Shown: positions 33,790 to 43,262 of the stretch, one piece after another
Layout of the letters: every line of letters starts with the position of its first letter
Numbering within the stretch: position 1 is the first letter of the stretch
NCBI GenBank assembly: GCA_964471915.1
Contig: CAYYID010000021.1
Location: forward strand, 1-64,000
DNA from: JAIEPW01 sp964471915
GTDB lineage: Bacteria > Acidobacteriota > Terriglobia > Bryobacterales > Bryobacteraceae
Direction of reading: 5' to 3'
DNA: 64,000 nt
Translations under genes and position numbers: made by a program
Notes under the pieces: model-generated
Seen by the model: only the letters and a program-made list of their open reading frames with translations
Told to the model about the DNA's origin: nothing
The model's database searches: none

Positions 33790-35389
33790 GTGCAGGAACA
33801 GGATCCAGCCGGCACTACTTCTCCGAATTACCAGTCAGGGTCTCGCGGCAAGTCCGCAAACACGCGGACATTGTCGATTCACCTCCGGACTTGGCGGCGG
33901 AACTGGCCCATCATTATTTCCGTCGTGTTTGCGTTGGCGTGGCTTGTCCACCGGGCACAGGTGCAGTCCATCACCGTCGATGAGGCGAATACCTTCCTGC
34001 GCTGGGTCGATCCTCCCGCCGCGGAATCCTGGACGCCCAATGCGAACAACCACGTTCCGAATTCCCTGCTCATGCGGGCGGCGGTCAGTACGTTCGGACT
34101 TGGGCATCTGAGCGTACGCAGCGCCGCGCTGCTGGGCGCAGTGGCTTACGCGTTCGCGGTCGCCGGTTTTTGTTGGCTGATACCCCAGCGCGTACTCGCC
34201 TGGACGGTATTGGTCTGCTTGCTCTATAACCCGTTTGTCATGGATTATTTGGTCGCTGCCCGGGGGTATTCCCTGGCGCTGGGATTTCATGGCCGTCGAT
34301 ATCTACTTGCTCACGCGCCTGGTAATTGGCCGGGCGAACGATCGTCCGCCGGACTTGCTCCGGCAAACGGCTCTCGCTTCGGCTTTTGCGGGGCTGTCCT
34401 TCTCAGCCAACTTTTCCTTTGCGTGGGCCAACGCCTTCTTGCTTGCGGCGTTCCTCGGTTGGGCGTGGCGGCTTCAGTCGCCCGCAGGCTGGGGTCTTCG
34501 GGCGAAGCTGGTACTGGCGGCGGCTGCTCCCGGAATGATCGTCACGCTTCTGCTGGTGGGCTCCGTCCTCGCGAACTTTCCGAAGGAAGAACTGTTTTGG
34601 GGCACCCGGTCGCTGGAGGAGATGTGGCGCGAACTCCGGACGCCTTTGTTTCCGGGCTACCATCCGCAACTCGTTCCTGCGTTCCTGGCCCGCCTGCTGG
34701 ACGCCGCCAGCGGCTATCTGCTGCGCGGAGCGGCTATCGCAGCCCTGGGATACTCTGCGCTGCTTCTGTGGAACTGGCGGCGGCTGGACGAAGACCGCAA
34801 GCACCGGCTGGGGCTGGCGATCTCGCTGTGCTTGATTATTGGCGTAACGTTTCTGGCGCACTACCTGCAATTCAAATGGTTCGGCGTCCTGTTGCCGCTG
34901 GAGCGGACCTCGATTTTCTTTCTACCGCTCGCGACGGCCATGCTCGGCGTGTTGCTCTCCGTCGCACCCTCGAACACCGGCGAACGCCTGTGCCGCGGCT
35001 TGGGCGTGGCCGTGCTCCTGATCGGTAGCGCGCACTTCCTGGGATGTCTCCGGGATGGTTATTTCCTCGAGTGGAAGCAACAAGCCGACGTGCGAGCCGC
35101 GTTTCCGATCCTGCGCGACCATTGCCGGCGCCTGGGGGTCCGGACGGCGGGCGCGGATGCCTCCTACACGTCGATTCTGAACTTCTACCGCAAATTCGAG
35201 GGTGCCCACGAGCTGGAGGAGTTCCGCGACGATCTGCACGAGAACCCTCCCCGGCGGCCGATTTACGTGGTGCGGGAGGGGCAATACGGAAAGCTCATCG
35301 CCGGCGAGCGGCTGACGGTGGTGTATCGGGGTCCGGCGACGGATCTGGTGATCGCCACGCGGGAAGAGCCAACGGGTAAGAAACCGTAG
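33790..35389 (+). pseudogene. GT-C/PMT-like membrane glycosyltransferase, frameshifted
   Basis: The first frame (33790 to about 34287) gives an N-terminal helix, the loop motif ITVDEANTFLRWVDPP with the DE pair expected of GT-C enzymes, NNHVPNSLLMR and several membrane helices up to ARGYSLALGF. The second frame continues MAVDIYLLTRLVIGRAND, with more helices and a soluble C-terminal part (VREGQYGKLIAGERL, ending EEPTGKKP). Removing one T from the TTT at 34285-34287 restores a single reading frame of 532 residues. Function would be transfer of a sugar from a polyprenyl phosphate donor to a periplasmic acceptor. It starts 9 nt after the previous frameshifted gene, so the two were one operon. 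Confidence 0.75.
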
Positions 35390-35415
35390 GTCCTCGCAGC
35401 GGGATAACGCGGCCA

Positions 35416-35450
35416 GCATCCCCTCAAAGCGATCGTGAAGGGATTGAAAC
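35416..35450. repeat. Solitary CRISPR-repeat-like sequence
   Basis: A 35-nt stretch beginning GCATCCCCTCAAAG and ending GTGAAGGGATTGAAAC. It has the partial dyad ATCCC...GGGAT and the ATTGAAAC end found in many class 1 CRISPR repeats. Only one copy is present: nothing like it occurs within 100 nt on either side and no cas gene is in the window. It may be an array relic or coincidence. Confidence 0.3.
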
Positions 35451-35494
35451 CGGGTACTCACAGAACAGAAGCATTGCTGTGACACGATCGGAGC

Positions 35495-36298
35495 ATGCTG
35501 ACGCAACTGGGCTTCTTCGCCTGCATGATCGCCTTGGCTGTTCCCGCCTCCGCGGGCGTGGGCGACAACGACCGGTTCCTGCCGCTGGTTCATGATGGCG
35601 GCGGCTGGTCGACGGAGGTCACGATCGTCAACCTGTCGGGGAAGCCAGCGTTTGTCATGGCGACGTTCCTGACCGAGAAGGGACTTCTGGAGACCTGGAA
35701 GCTCGGCCTGAAGGCTTCGAAGGGAAGGATCTCGGAGGCAGCCGTGGAAGCCCCGCTGGAACCCGGGGCGAGCCTCGTGGTGGAGACGAGCGGGCTGGCG
35801 CCGCAACTGACCCGGGGGTACGCCGAAGTCGTCGAGTATGAAGATCGGGCGATCGGAGCGACCGCCCGGCTGGTGCAGCGGCGCGATGGCGTCATCGTGC
35901 AAAGCCTCACGGTATCCCGTACGGCCGGGCACGAGAGCCGTTCGGTGGTCCCGGTGAACCTGAGCGACCCGGAGACTGCGCTGGAACTGGTATGGGTCTC
36001 GCCGACGAGCTCGACGACTCTGGATCTCCGGTTCCGCAACCTCGACGGAGTGGAGGTGCACAGCGACCGCCTGCAGTTCGATGCCACTTCGCAGATAATC
36101 GTCGATGTGCGGGAGACCTGGCCGGAACTGGCAGGATTCCGCGGGACGTTGGAATGGGTAGTGTCGTTTCCGACCGCGGACCGGTACGAGGGAAGGTATC
36201 TTTCGAGCGTTTCGCTGCTGAAGAGCCGGGACCGCTGGTGGGCCACGGCATCATCGATGACACTGCAGGCCGATCAGCTCAAGACAAGTCCTTATTGA
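35495..36298 (+). CDS. Secreted protein with acidobacterial 'DGGGW' domain
   Basis: A 267-residue protein with a signal peptide (LGFFACMIALAVPASAG) and two related beta-rich halves: the first opens RFLPLVHDGGGWSTEVTIVN, the second VVPVNLSDPETALELVWVSP with VRETWPELAGFRGTLEWVVS. Domains with F-P-x-x-D-G-G-G-W-x-T are common in acidobacterial secreted proteins, sometimes repeated, and have no assigned function that I know. It lies downstream of the frameshifted glycosyltransferase gene, with 105 nt between. The start ATG 35495 has GGAG immediately upstream. Confidence 0.7.
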   Translation: MLTQLGFFACMIALAVPASAGVGDNDRFLPLVHDGGGWSTEVTIVNLSGKPAFVMATFLTEKGLLETWKLGLKASKGRISEAAVEAPLEPGASLVVETSGLAPQLTRGYAEVVEYEDRAIGATARLVQRRDGVIVQSLTVSRTAGHESRSVVPVNLSDPETALELVWVSPTSSTTLDLRFRNLDGVEVHSDRLQFDATSQIIVDVRETWPELAGFRGTLEWVVSFPTADRYEGRYLSSVSLLKSRDRWWATASSMTLQADQLKTSPY

Positions 36299-36317
36299 GG
36301 CTGGCGCGAGGCCGCGG

Positions 36318-36335
36318 AACGGGGCCCTTCCCGTT
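36318..36335. terminator. Small hairpin between convergent genes
   Basis: AACGGG (36318-36323) and CCCGTT (36330-36335) pair around a 6-nt loop in the 40-nt gap between the convergent secreted-protein and gamma-glutamyltranspeptidase genes. Weak on its own; supported mainly by position. Confidence 0.3.
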
Positions 36336-36338
36336 GGC

Positions 36339-38108
36339 CTACCGCCCGAAGATAAACCGCGCCCGGCGCGGATCCGCCGCCCCGTGCAGGACTCCGTCCG
36401 GCCCCGCCACGATCACCGTCGGCGACGAGCCGTTCGACCAGTCGCCCGCGGCGCGGACCTGATGGCCCAGTGCGGCCAGCGCGTCCAGCGTCGATTTCGG
36501 GATGCGGTTCTCGAAGTTCACTTTGCCGGGCGTGAACTCGTGGTGGCTGAACGAGCTGTAGAAATGCTCGGTCTGGAAGCGCGGCGCTTCCGCGGCTTCC
36601 TGCGGGCTCATGTTGAACTCGATGATGTTCAGCAGCACCTGCAGCATGGCCTGATCCTGGTTGTCGCCGCCGGGGGTCGCCATCACGAGGAACGGCTTGC
36701 CGTCCTTCGTAACCAGCGTGGGCGAAAGTGTTACGCGCGGGCGCTTGCCGGGCGCGAGTTCGTTGGCGTGGCCCGGGGTCATCACGAAGCTCTGCAGACG
36801 CGTGGAGAGCGGCAGGCCGGTGTCGCCGGCGATGACGCTGGGCAGCCAGGCGCCGCTCGGCGTGCCGGAGAACATGTTGCCCCAGCGGTCGATGACCGAG
36901 ACGCACGTCGTATCCTGCGCCTGGCTCTGGCCGGCCGTCGTGGTGGGCAGCAGCACCGGCTTGCCGACGTCGCCGGGACGCGATTCCAGGGACGCCTTCG
37001 CCGGATCGATCAGCTTGCGGCGCGCGGCGGCGTAATCGGCCGAGAGCAACGTCTCCTCGGGGATCTTCGAGAACTTGGGGTCGCCGTAGTAGGCGTCGCG
37101 ATCGGCGAAGGCGAGCTTCACGGCTTCGATCAGCGTGTGCAGGTACTGCGGCGAGTTGTGCCCCATCGCCTTGAGGTCGTAGCCTTCGAGGATGTTCAGG
37201 GCCTGGATCATCACGGGACCTTGGGTCCAGAAGCCGGGCTTGTAGATTTCGTAGCCCCGGTATTTGCCGGAGCGCGGCGCGTCCTCTTCGGCGCGGAACT
37301 TCTTCAGGTCGTCATAGGCGATCAGCCCGCCGTTCTCCTCGGAGAACTTGGCCAGGCGCTTGGCGATGTCGCCCTCGGCGAGCGCCTTGCGCACGGCCTG
37401 GATCTTGCGGACGCGGTTGCCCCGGGCCTTCTTCTCGATGTCGGCGAGCTGGCGGAGCGTCGCGGCGAGGGTGGGCATCCGGACGATTTCGCCGCGGTGC
37501 GGCACGCCGCCGGTGGGATAGAAGAACTTAGACGAATCTTTCCACGACATCATGGTGCGGCGGAAGCCCGGGCTTTGCAGCATGCCGGCGAACTCTTCGG
37601 CGATGGGGAAGCCGTCGGCGCACTCGATGGCGGGGGCGACCACCTGCGCGAAGGTCATGGTGCCGTACTTTTCAAGCGCGAGCAGCACGCCGTCCAGGAC
37701 GCCCGGGGTGATCGCCGCGCGGATCCCTTGCGCGGGGATCGGCGCCTTGCCGTTGGGATCCTCCCAGAACTCGCTGGGGCGCGTCTTGTAGAACTCGGGG
37801 GTGGCTTTGGCGGGCGCCACGCCGATGCCGGAGATGGCGATGACGGGCTTGCCGGCCATCTTGATGAGGATGGGCATCTCGCCGCCGAGGCCGAAGCGGC
37901 TCTGTTCGGTGACGCCGGCGGCCAGCGTGGCCGCGACCCCGGCGTCGACGGCGTTGCCGCCCGCGGTGAGCATGCGGTAGCCGGCTTCGACTTCCTGGTT
38001 ATTGGCGGCGCCGATCATCTCGCGGGTGCCGCGCACGGGCGGGAACATGGAGGTCCGCTGGGCGAGCAGGGCGGTGGCCAGGAAGGCGCAGATCCAGAGG
38101 CGGTTCAT
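36339..38108 (-). CDS. Gamma-glutamyltranspeptidase-family Ntn hydrolase
   Basis: A 589-residue precursor with a signal peptide (MNRLWICAFLATALLAQ). The large-subunit part has the family patterns AANNQEVEAGYRMLTAGGNA, DAGVAATLAAGVTEQSRFGL, GGEM and TPGVLDGVLLALEKYG. Self-processing should occur before the nucleophile Thr400 in QDTTCVSVIDRWGN; the small subunit then includes SPTLVTKDGKPFLVMATPGG. The family cleaves gamma-glutamyl bonds of glutathione and related compounds, though many acidobacterial members are of unknown specificity. Start ATG 38108 places the signal peptide at the N-terminus. The gene follows the DinB gene by 13 nt and is probably in one transcript with it. Confidence 0.92.
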   Translation of the reverse strand: MNRLWICAFLATALLAQRTSMFPPVRGTREMIGAANNQEVEAGYRMLTAGGNAVDAGVAATLAAGVTEQSRFGLGGEMPILIKMAGKPVIAISGIGVAPAKATPEFYKTRPSEFWEDPNGKAPIPAQGIRAAITPGVLDGVLLALEKYGTMTFAQVVAPAIECADGFPIAEEFAGMLQSPGFRRTMMSWKDSSKFFYPTGGVPHRGEIVRMPTLAATLRQLADIEKKARGNRVRKIQAVRKALAEGDIAKRLAKFSEENGGLIAYDDLKKFRAEEDAPRSGKYRGYEIYKPGFWTQGPVMIQALNILEGYDLKAMGHNSPQYLHTLIEAVKLAFADRDAYYGDPKFSKIPEETLLSADYAAARRKLIDPAKASLESRPGDVGKPVLLPTTTAGQSQAQDTTCVSVIDRWGNMFSGTPSGAWLPSVIAGDTGLPLSTRLQSFVMTPGHANELAPGKRPRVTLSPTLVTKDGKPFLVMATPGGDNQDQAMLQVLLNIIEFNMSPQEAAEAPRFQTEHFYSSFSHHEFTPGKVNFENRIPKSTLDALAALGHQVRAAGDWSNGSSPTVIVAGPDGVLHGAADPRRARFIFGR

Positions 38109-38121
38109 GGTGCTTTCCACT

Positions 38122-38574
38122 TTACTGGATTGAGCCGGTAATCTGCCGCGCATGGTGGTCCAGGTGATCCAGATAATCCCGAATCAGGAATTCCAGCGTC
38201 ACTTCGGGGTCCTCCCCGATCCGGCAGGGCGCGCTGAGCACCGGCTCGGGTAACCCCGCCACCAGCCGGGTGAGCAGTTCGTTGCGCGAGCGCCAGTGCG
38301 CGAGCAGGTCCGCCCAGGGCAACGCCGCGTAATCATGCCAGTCGACCCACTCGCGCTGGGCGTAGCCGGGCACCGCCAGGGAGCCGGCTTGCGCGGCGTG
38401 GCCGAAGCGAAAGTGGTTGTTCGTGGCGGAATCGAGCAGATGGCCGAGCACCTGCTTGCGGGTCCAGGTGCCGCCGGGATAGGGCTCGGCGGCGGCGGTT
38501 TCGGTGACGTTGGACAGCGCGCGCTCCGCGCGGGCGAGCCGGACGCGGTAGAGGGACTCGAGTTCTCGAGGCAT
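38122..38574 (-). CDS. DinB-family (DinB_2-like) putative metal-dependent protein
   Basis: A 150-residue four-helix-bundle protein with the DinB pattern: WTRKQVLGHLLDSATNNHFR carries the first metal-binding histidine and the C-terminal helix LIRDYLDHLDHHARQI carries the others. Members bind a divalent metal; several act as thiol-dependent transferases, others are unknown. It lies between the NHL protein (18 nt) and the gamma-glutamyltranspeptidase (13 nt), a possible thiol-related context, but this is inference. Confidence 0.85.
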   Translation of the reverse strand: MPRELESLYRVRLARAERALSNVTETAAAEPYPGGTWTRKQVLGHLLDSATNNHFRFGHAAQAGSLAVPGYAQREWVDWHDYAALPWADLLAHWRSRNELLTRLVAGLPEPVLSAPCRIGEDPEVTLEFLIRDYLDHLDHHARQITGSIQ

Positions 38575-38592
38575 ATCCGAGCGTATCGTGCT

Positions 38593-41500
38593 TCACCGCA
38601 CCGGAACGGTCACGGGCCTGCTGAACTGTCCCGCCACCTCGAGCAGTACCTCTACGGCATCGCCCGGGGGGACGCCCGGGGGCACGGCGACGTTGATCTG
38701 GTACAGGCCCGGGAAGCCGGGCGCGAGGCCCGAGAACTGCGGGACGGCGGCGACTCCGCCGATGCGCACGCGGACGGCGTTGGTGGTGCGGGAAAGGGGG
38801 CCGCTCAGCGGCGCGGCCGCGCCCAGCGCCACCGGCGGATCGACGGCGCCGAGACCGTTCGCGTAGATCACCAGAACGTCGCCGGCGCGCGCGGGGTTCT
38901 GGGGCGTGAGCAGAGCGTTGGTTACGCCGTTGACGATCACGCCGGGCCCGCTGCCGGACTGGTTCTGGGTGTAAATGGCCGGCTGCGCGGGGGCGACGAC
39001 GACGGTCTCGGGTACGGTGAGAGAAGACCCGCGCTGCACCAGCAACTGGTGTTGCGTGTTGCTGGTGAGGTCGTACGGGACCAGGGCGTTCACCTGGCCG
39101 TCACTGACGTAATTCAGCGGGAGGTCGCGCCCGCCGAGCGAGACTCGGGTCCCCGCGATGGTGGTGGGCAGCGGGACGGACTGCGCGCCGCCCGCCTCGG
39201 CCGCGAGTTTCAGGCCAAAGATGGAGACGTAGCTGCCGGGCGATACCACGCCGCCCTGATACGACGCGGCGTTGAGCACCCCGCCGGGCGCAAGCACCGG
39301 CGCCGTCTGCGGCGCGGGAAGCAACTGGCCGCCGAGGGACCCCTGGCCGAGTTGCGTGCGCGCCGCAAGTCCGAGCAGCGCGGTGACGTCCACCGTCACC
39401 GGACCCGCGGGGCCGTTCACCGGGGTCCAGGTGCCGCTCCACACGCCGTTGCCGGTGTGGACGAGGTCGACGCGGCGGTCGCGGTTCGAGAAGCCGGCCT
39501 GCACCACCGGCTGGCCGTCGGCGGGCAGCAGGGGCGCGCCGCATTCGTCGACGATCTTGGCTTCGATGCGGGCGGGCTGGCCCAGCACGGCCTGGAACAC
39601 CGGGCGCTGGAGCGAGGTGATCTCCACCCGCAGGCCGTTGCCGCGACAGGCTGCCGCGTACCGCGCGTCACCGGAAGCCGCGGGCGGGATCACGGTGAGG
39701 ATGTTCACGGTGCGCGAACTCCCGTCCGAGAAGCCCAGGCTCAGGAAGCTCCGGCTAACCCCGGCGGAGAGGCCCGCGAAGCTTGGTTGCACGACGAGGC
39801 GCACCGGCTCGCCGGGCGGAACGGACCCGCTGGCCGGCGCGTGCGTGAAGGCGTTGGCGGCGGTGTCGAGGAAGGTCCGGCTGGAGCCAAAGGAGATCGC
39901 GGCGGGGGTCGAGTTGCCGAGCAACACGGCTTGCGAACCGGCCCGCTCGGGTCCGACGAACACGAGCGCCGTAGGCTGCACTTCCGGCCCGGGGTTCGAT
40001 CCCGGCGGCAGCACGGTGAGAACGACCGCGACCGTTTGCGGGGAGTTCTGGGCGGACGGCGAAGCGACTTCGACGCGGCCATAGTACTCACCGGGCGCAA
40101 GGCCGGAGGGGTCGGCCGCGATTTCGAGCGTCGAGATGTCGAGATACGGCCGCGGCGCGCTGCCGGAGGGGGACGACAACCGCAGCCAGTTGGATCCACC
40201 GGAGAGCGTGACGGCGCGGGCGGTCCAGTCGAGGGCTCCGGCGCCGGTATTAAGGATGGCGACGGGTTGTCCCAGGGGACGGCCGCCGTTTGCCGCGGCG
40301 CGATAGGCCAGTCCGCTCTGGGAGAGGACCAGCACGGCGGTCTGCGGCGCCGCGACGGTGAGGGTAACGGGGACGGCGAGGTCGCCGCCGTTGGAAGTGA
40401 CCGCGAGCGTGCCGGCATAGGTGCCAGGCGCCAGGCCGGAGGGATTGGCGGTGACGGTGAGCGTGAGGGGCGCGCCGGGCCCGGCGGAGCCGGAATCGCG
40501 CGAGATGGCGAGCCAGTTGCCGCCGGTTGCGGTGGAAGCCGCGACGCGCAGGTCGAGCACGCCGGATCCGGTGTTGGCGAGGGAGAAAGGCCGCTGCGCG
40601 GGCGCCGAACCTTGCGTAACGGCGAACGCAAGGGCCGGACTGCTCCCGCTCAGCCGCGGCGGCTGGGCCGGGGTGACGGTCAAGGAGACGGCGACGTCGA
40701 TGGCCGGCGGCGACGCTCCCGGCACCGAGATGCGCACCGTTCCTGTGTAGCTACCCGGGGCGAGCGAACCAGGATCCACGGCGACGGCGACCGTGGCCGG
40801 CAGGACGCCGGAGTCCGCCGAGAGGCGGATCCAGGTCTGGCTGGCGGAGGCGGCGAAGGGGATGCCGGGGAGGGCAATGCCGTCGACGGTCCCGGTCAGC
40901 GATACAGTTTGGGCGGGCGCCAGCCCGCCGCCGCTCGCGATCGTGAAGGCCAGCGCCGGGGGCGCCACGGCAAAGCGGGTGGCGGCGCTGATGACGGCGC
41001 GAATGCGGTGGTTGTAGCGGTCCGTGATGTAGAGCGTTCCGTTGGGCGAAACCGCGGTCTGGTTGGCGCTGCCGATCTCGGCCAGTTCCGGAGGTCCGCC
41101 GTCGCCGCCGTAGCCCGAGAGGCCGCTGCCGGCCGCAGTCGAGATAGTGCCGTCGGGCCCGACGCGCCGGATCTGGTTGTTGGTGTCGTCGGAGATGTAG
41201 AGCGCGCCCGCGGCGTCGAGGCTCAAGCCCTGGACTTCGCCCATCCGGGCGGCTGCGGCCGGTCCGCCGTCACCCGCCGAAGCGCCGCACTGGCCCGTTC
41301 CGGCGAAGTTCCGGATCACCCCGTCCGGTGAGACGCGCCGCACGCGGCAGGTTCCGTAAGCGGCAATGTAGAGGTTATTGGCGCGATCGACCACGACGGC
41401 GAGCGGGTAGCCGATGGCCGCCGCGCTTGCGGGTCCACCATCGCCGGAAGCGCCTTCTTCGCCGTTGCCGGCGAAGGTCCGGATGACTCCGCTCGGCTCG

Positions 41501-43074
41501 ACGCGCCGGACGCGAAGGTTGCCGGCGTCGGCGATATAGAGATTGCCCTGCGAGTCGTAGGCCGTCGCAGTGGGTTGGTTGAGGTCTGCCGCGCTGGCGG
41601 GACCGCCGTCGCCGCCGTAGAGCCGGATCCCGCTCCCGGCGATGGTGCGGATGGCGCCGGAGGCGTCGACGCGCCGGATGCGGTCGTTGTCGGTGTCGGC
41701 GATGATCAGGTCGCCGTTCGGCGCGAACGTCAAACCGGAAGGCAGCGCGAGCGCCGATTGCCGGGCGTCGGGGTTGGGGTCCGGTCCAAAGGCGCGGACG
41801 TTGACTCCCGCGATGCGGTCGGTGCGGCCGTCGGCACGCACCCGGCGGATGACGTTGTTGTTGGTGTCGGCGATGTAGATGTCGCCGTTGGGCGCGATGG
41901 CGATGCCGGTGGGCTCGAACAGAAACAGGTCGCGGGCCAGGGTGCCGTCAGGACTGGAGCGAAACAGTCCGTTGCCCGCCACGGTCCGGATGGTCTGTCC
42001 GGGTGCGATCCGGCGGACGCGTCCGTTGCCGCTGTCCATCACCAGCACGTCGCCGCCCGGGGCAAGGGCCATGCCGGTCGGGTAACGGAGAGCCGCCGCG
42101 AGGGCCGGGCCGCCGTCCCCAGTGAAGGCAAATTGACCGCTCCCGGCGAACCGCGCCACCGTGCCGGAGGGCGCGATGCGCCGCACGGTGTGGTTGTCGA
42201 GGTCGCTGACCAGCAGCCCGCCCTGTGCATCGAACAGCAGGCCGTAGGGCCGGTTGAATTGCGCCTGGAGCGCGGGGCCGCCGTCGCCGGCCTCGCCGGC
42301 TTCGCCCGTGCCGGCGAACACGGCGATGGTCCCGTTGGTGTCGATGCGCCGGATCCACGAGTTGTAATACTCGGAGACGTACACCCGCCCGTCCGCGTCG
42401 ATAGCAAGACCCTGCACGCCGTTGAACTGGGCCTGGCGCGCGGGTCCGCCGTTGCCGGCGCGGCCGTAGTCGCCGGTGCCGGCGAAGAGCTGGATGGTCC
42501 CGTCGGTGCGAATCACCCGCACGCGGTTGGCGTCGACGTCCGCGCAGTACAGGTTGCCGGCGGCATCGAAGACCATGTCCTCGAACCAGCCGAGGCCGGC
42601 GCGCAACGCCGGTCCGCCGTCGCCGCTGTAGGTCAGATCCCCGGAGCCCGCGAAGGTCGTGATGATGCCTTCGGGCGTCACCCGCCGGATGCGGTGGTTA
42701 TAGCCGTCGAAGATGTAAAGGTTGCCGGCGCGATCGAGCGCCAGGGAGTAAGGCACTTCGAGAGAGGCATCCCGCGCCGGGCCGCCATCGCCCGAAAAGC
42801 CAGGAATGCCGTTGCCCGCGACAACCGTGGTGATGCCGGCGGTGTCGATCCGGAACACCTGATGATTGTCCGGATCGGCCAGGTACAGGTTCCCGGCGCG
42901 ATCCGTCACGATGCGGCGAACGAAGTTGCTTAGCGGCGTGTCGAGGGCCCGCTTGCCCTGGTAGTCGAAGAACCAGTCGCGTCCCGCGAACGTGGTCATC
43001 ACGCGCTGCGCGTCCAACGGCAACGCCGCGAACAAGAGCGCAACCGGCAGCAGCCGGGGCGAAATGGACTTCAC
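38593..43074 (-). CDS. Very large secreted NHL-repeat / BACON-domain protein
   Basis: A 1493-residue protein. After a signal peptide (LLPVALLFAALPLDAQ) come about 11-12 NHL propeller repeats (roughly 25-690) of the form GDGGPAxxAxLxxPxGL ... NLYIADxxNxRIRRV ... ITTFAG, then three or four BACON-like beta-sandwich repeats (about 700-1070, e.g. WIRLSADSGVLPATVAVAVD and ATGGNWLAISRDSGSAGPG). A further Ig-like part follows, and the C-terminal 220 residues (from LNAASYQGGVVSPGSYVSIF to the end) form the Solibacter-type domain TIGR03437. Such proteins are numerous in Solibacter relatives and are thought to act at the cell surface; a ligand is not known. It is the first gene of a minus-strand group with the DinB and transpeptidase genes. 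Confidence 0.92.
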   Translation of the reverse strand: MKSISPRLLPVALLFAALPLDAQRVMTTFAGRDWFFDYQGKRALDTPLSNFVRRIVTDRAGNLYLADPDNHQVFRIDTAGITTVVAGNGIPGFSGDGGPARDASLEVPYSLALDRAGNLYIFDGYNHRIRRVTPEGIITTFAGSGDLTYSGDGGPALRAGLGWFEDMVFDAAGNLYCADVDANRVRVIRTDGTIQLFAGTGDYGRAGNGGPARQAQFNGVQGLAIDADGRVYVSEYYNSWIRRIDTNGTIAVFAGTGEAGEAGDGGPALQAQFNRPYGLLFDAQGGLLVSDLDNHTVRRIAPSGTVARFAGSGQFAFTGDGGPALAAALRYPTGMALAPGGDVLVMDSGNGRVRRIAPGQTIRTVAGNGLFRSSPDGTLARDLFLFEPTGIAIAPNGDIYIADTNNNVIRRVRADGRTDRIAGVNVRAFGPDPNPDARQSALALPSGLTFAPNGDLIIADTDNDRIRRVDASGAIRTIAGSGIRLYGGDGGPASAADLNQPTATAYDSQGNLYIADAGNLRVRRVEPSGVIRTFAGNGEEGASGDGGPASAAAIGYPLAVVVDRANNLYIAAYGTCRVRRVSPDGVIRNFAGTGQCGASAGDGGPAAAARMGEVQGLSLDAAGALYISDDTNNQIRRVGPDGTISTAAGSGLSGYGGDGGPPELAEIGSANQTAVSPNGTLYITDRYNHRIRAVISAATRFAVAPPALAFTIASGGGLAPAQTVSLTGTVDGIALPGIPFAASASQTWIRLSADSGVLPATVAVAVDPGSLAPGSYTGTVRISVPGASPPAIDVAVSLTVTPAQPPRLSGSSPALAFAVTQGSAPAQRPFSLANTGSGVLDLRVAASTATGGNWLAISRDSGSAGPGAPLTLTVTANPSGLAPGTYAGTLAVTSNGGDLAVPVTLTVAAPQTAVLVLSQSGLAYRAAANGGRPLGQPVAILNTGAGALDWTARAVTLSGGSNWLRLSSPSGSAPRPYLDISTLEIAADPSGLAPGEYYGRVEVASPSAQNSPQTVAVVLTVLPPGSNPGPEVQPTALVFVGPERAGSQAVLLGNSTPAAISFGSSRTFLDTAANAFTHAPASGSVPPGEPVRLVVQPSFAGLSAGVSRSFLSLGFSDGSSRTVNILTVIPPAASGDARYAAACRGNGLRVEITSLQRPVFQAVLGQPARIEAKIVDECGAPLLPADGQPVVQAGFSNRDRRVDLVHTGNGVWSGTWTPVNGPAGPVTVDVTALLGLAARTQLGQGSLGGQLLPAPQTAPVLAPGGVLNAASYQGGVVSPGSYVSIFGLKLAAEAGGAQSVPLPTTIAGTRVSLGGRDLPLNYVSDGQVNALVPYDLTSNTQHQLLVQRGSSLTVPETVVVAPAQPAIYTQNQSGSGPGVIVNGVTNALLTPQNPARAGDVLVIYANGLGAVDPPVALGAAAPLSGPLSRTTNAVRVRIGGVAAVPQFSGLAPGFPGLYQINVAVPPGVPPGDAVEVLLEVAGQFSRPVTVPVR

Positions 43075-43262
43075 GGGTTACTCCTCGGTCGACACCATTA
43101 CTCTGACATCATCCGCGCAGAAACGTCGCGTGACAGCTCACCCGTCCCCGAGAATTCCCGCGACTGCTCCGGCTCGGCCGTTCTTGCGGCATGCATCCGG
43201 CTTCCCAAGCGCGTCCGGGAATGCGTATCCTGGCGGTACATCCAACCTGGGAGCCGAACGTC

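Noticed and set aside
36384..38141. Plus-strand open frame opposite gamma-glutamyltranspeptidase
   Set aside because: Shadow with no motif; the minus strand has the catalytic Thr and signal peptide.
38296..41331. Long plus-strand open frame opposite the NHL/BACON protein
   Set aside because: Shadow of repeat-rich coding DNA; the minus strand has the signal peptide, NHL repeats and known C-terminal domain.
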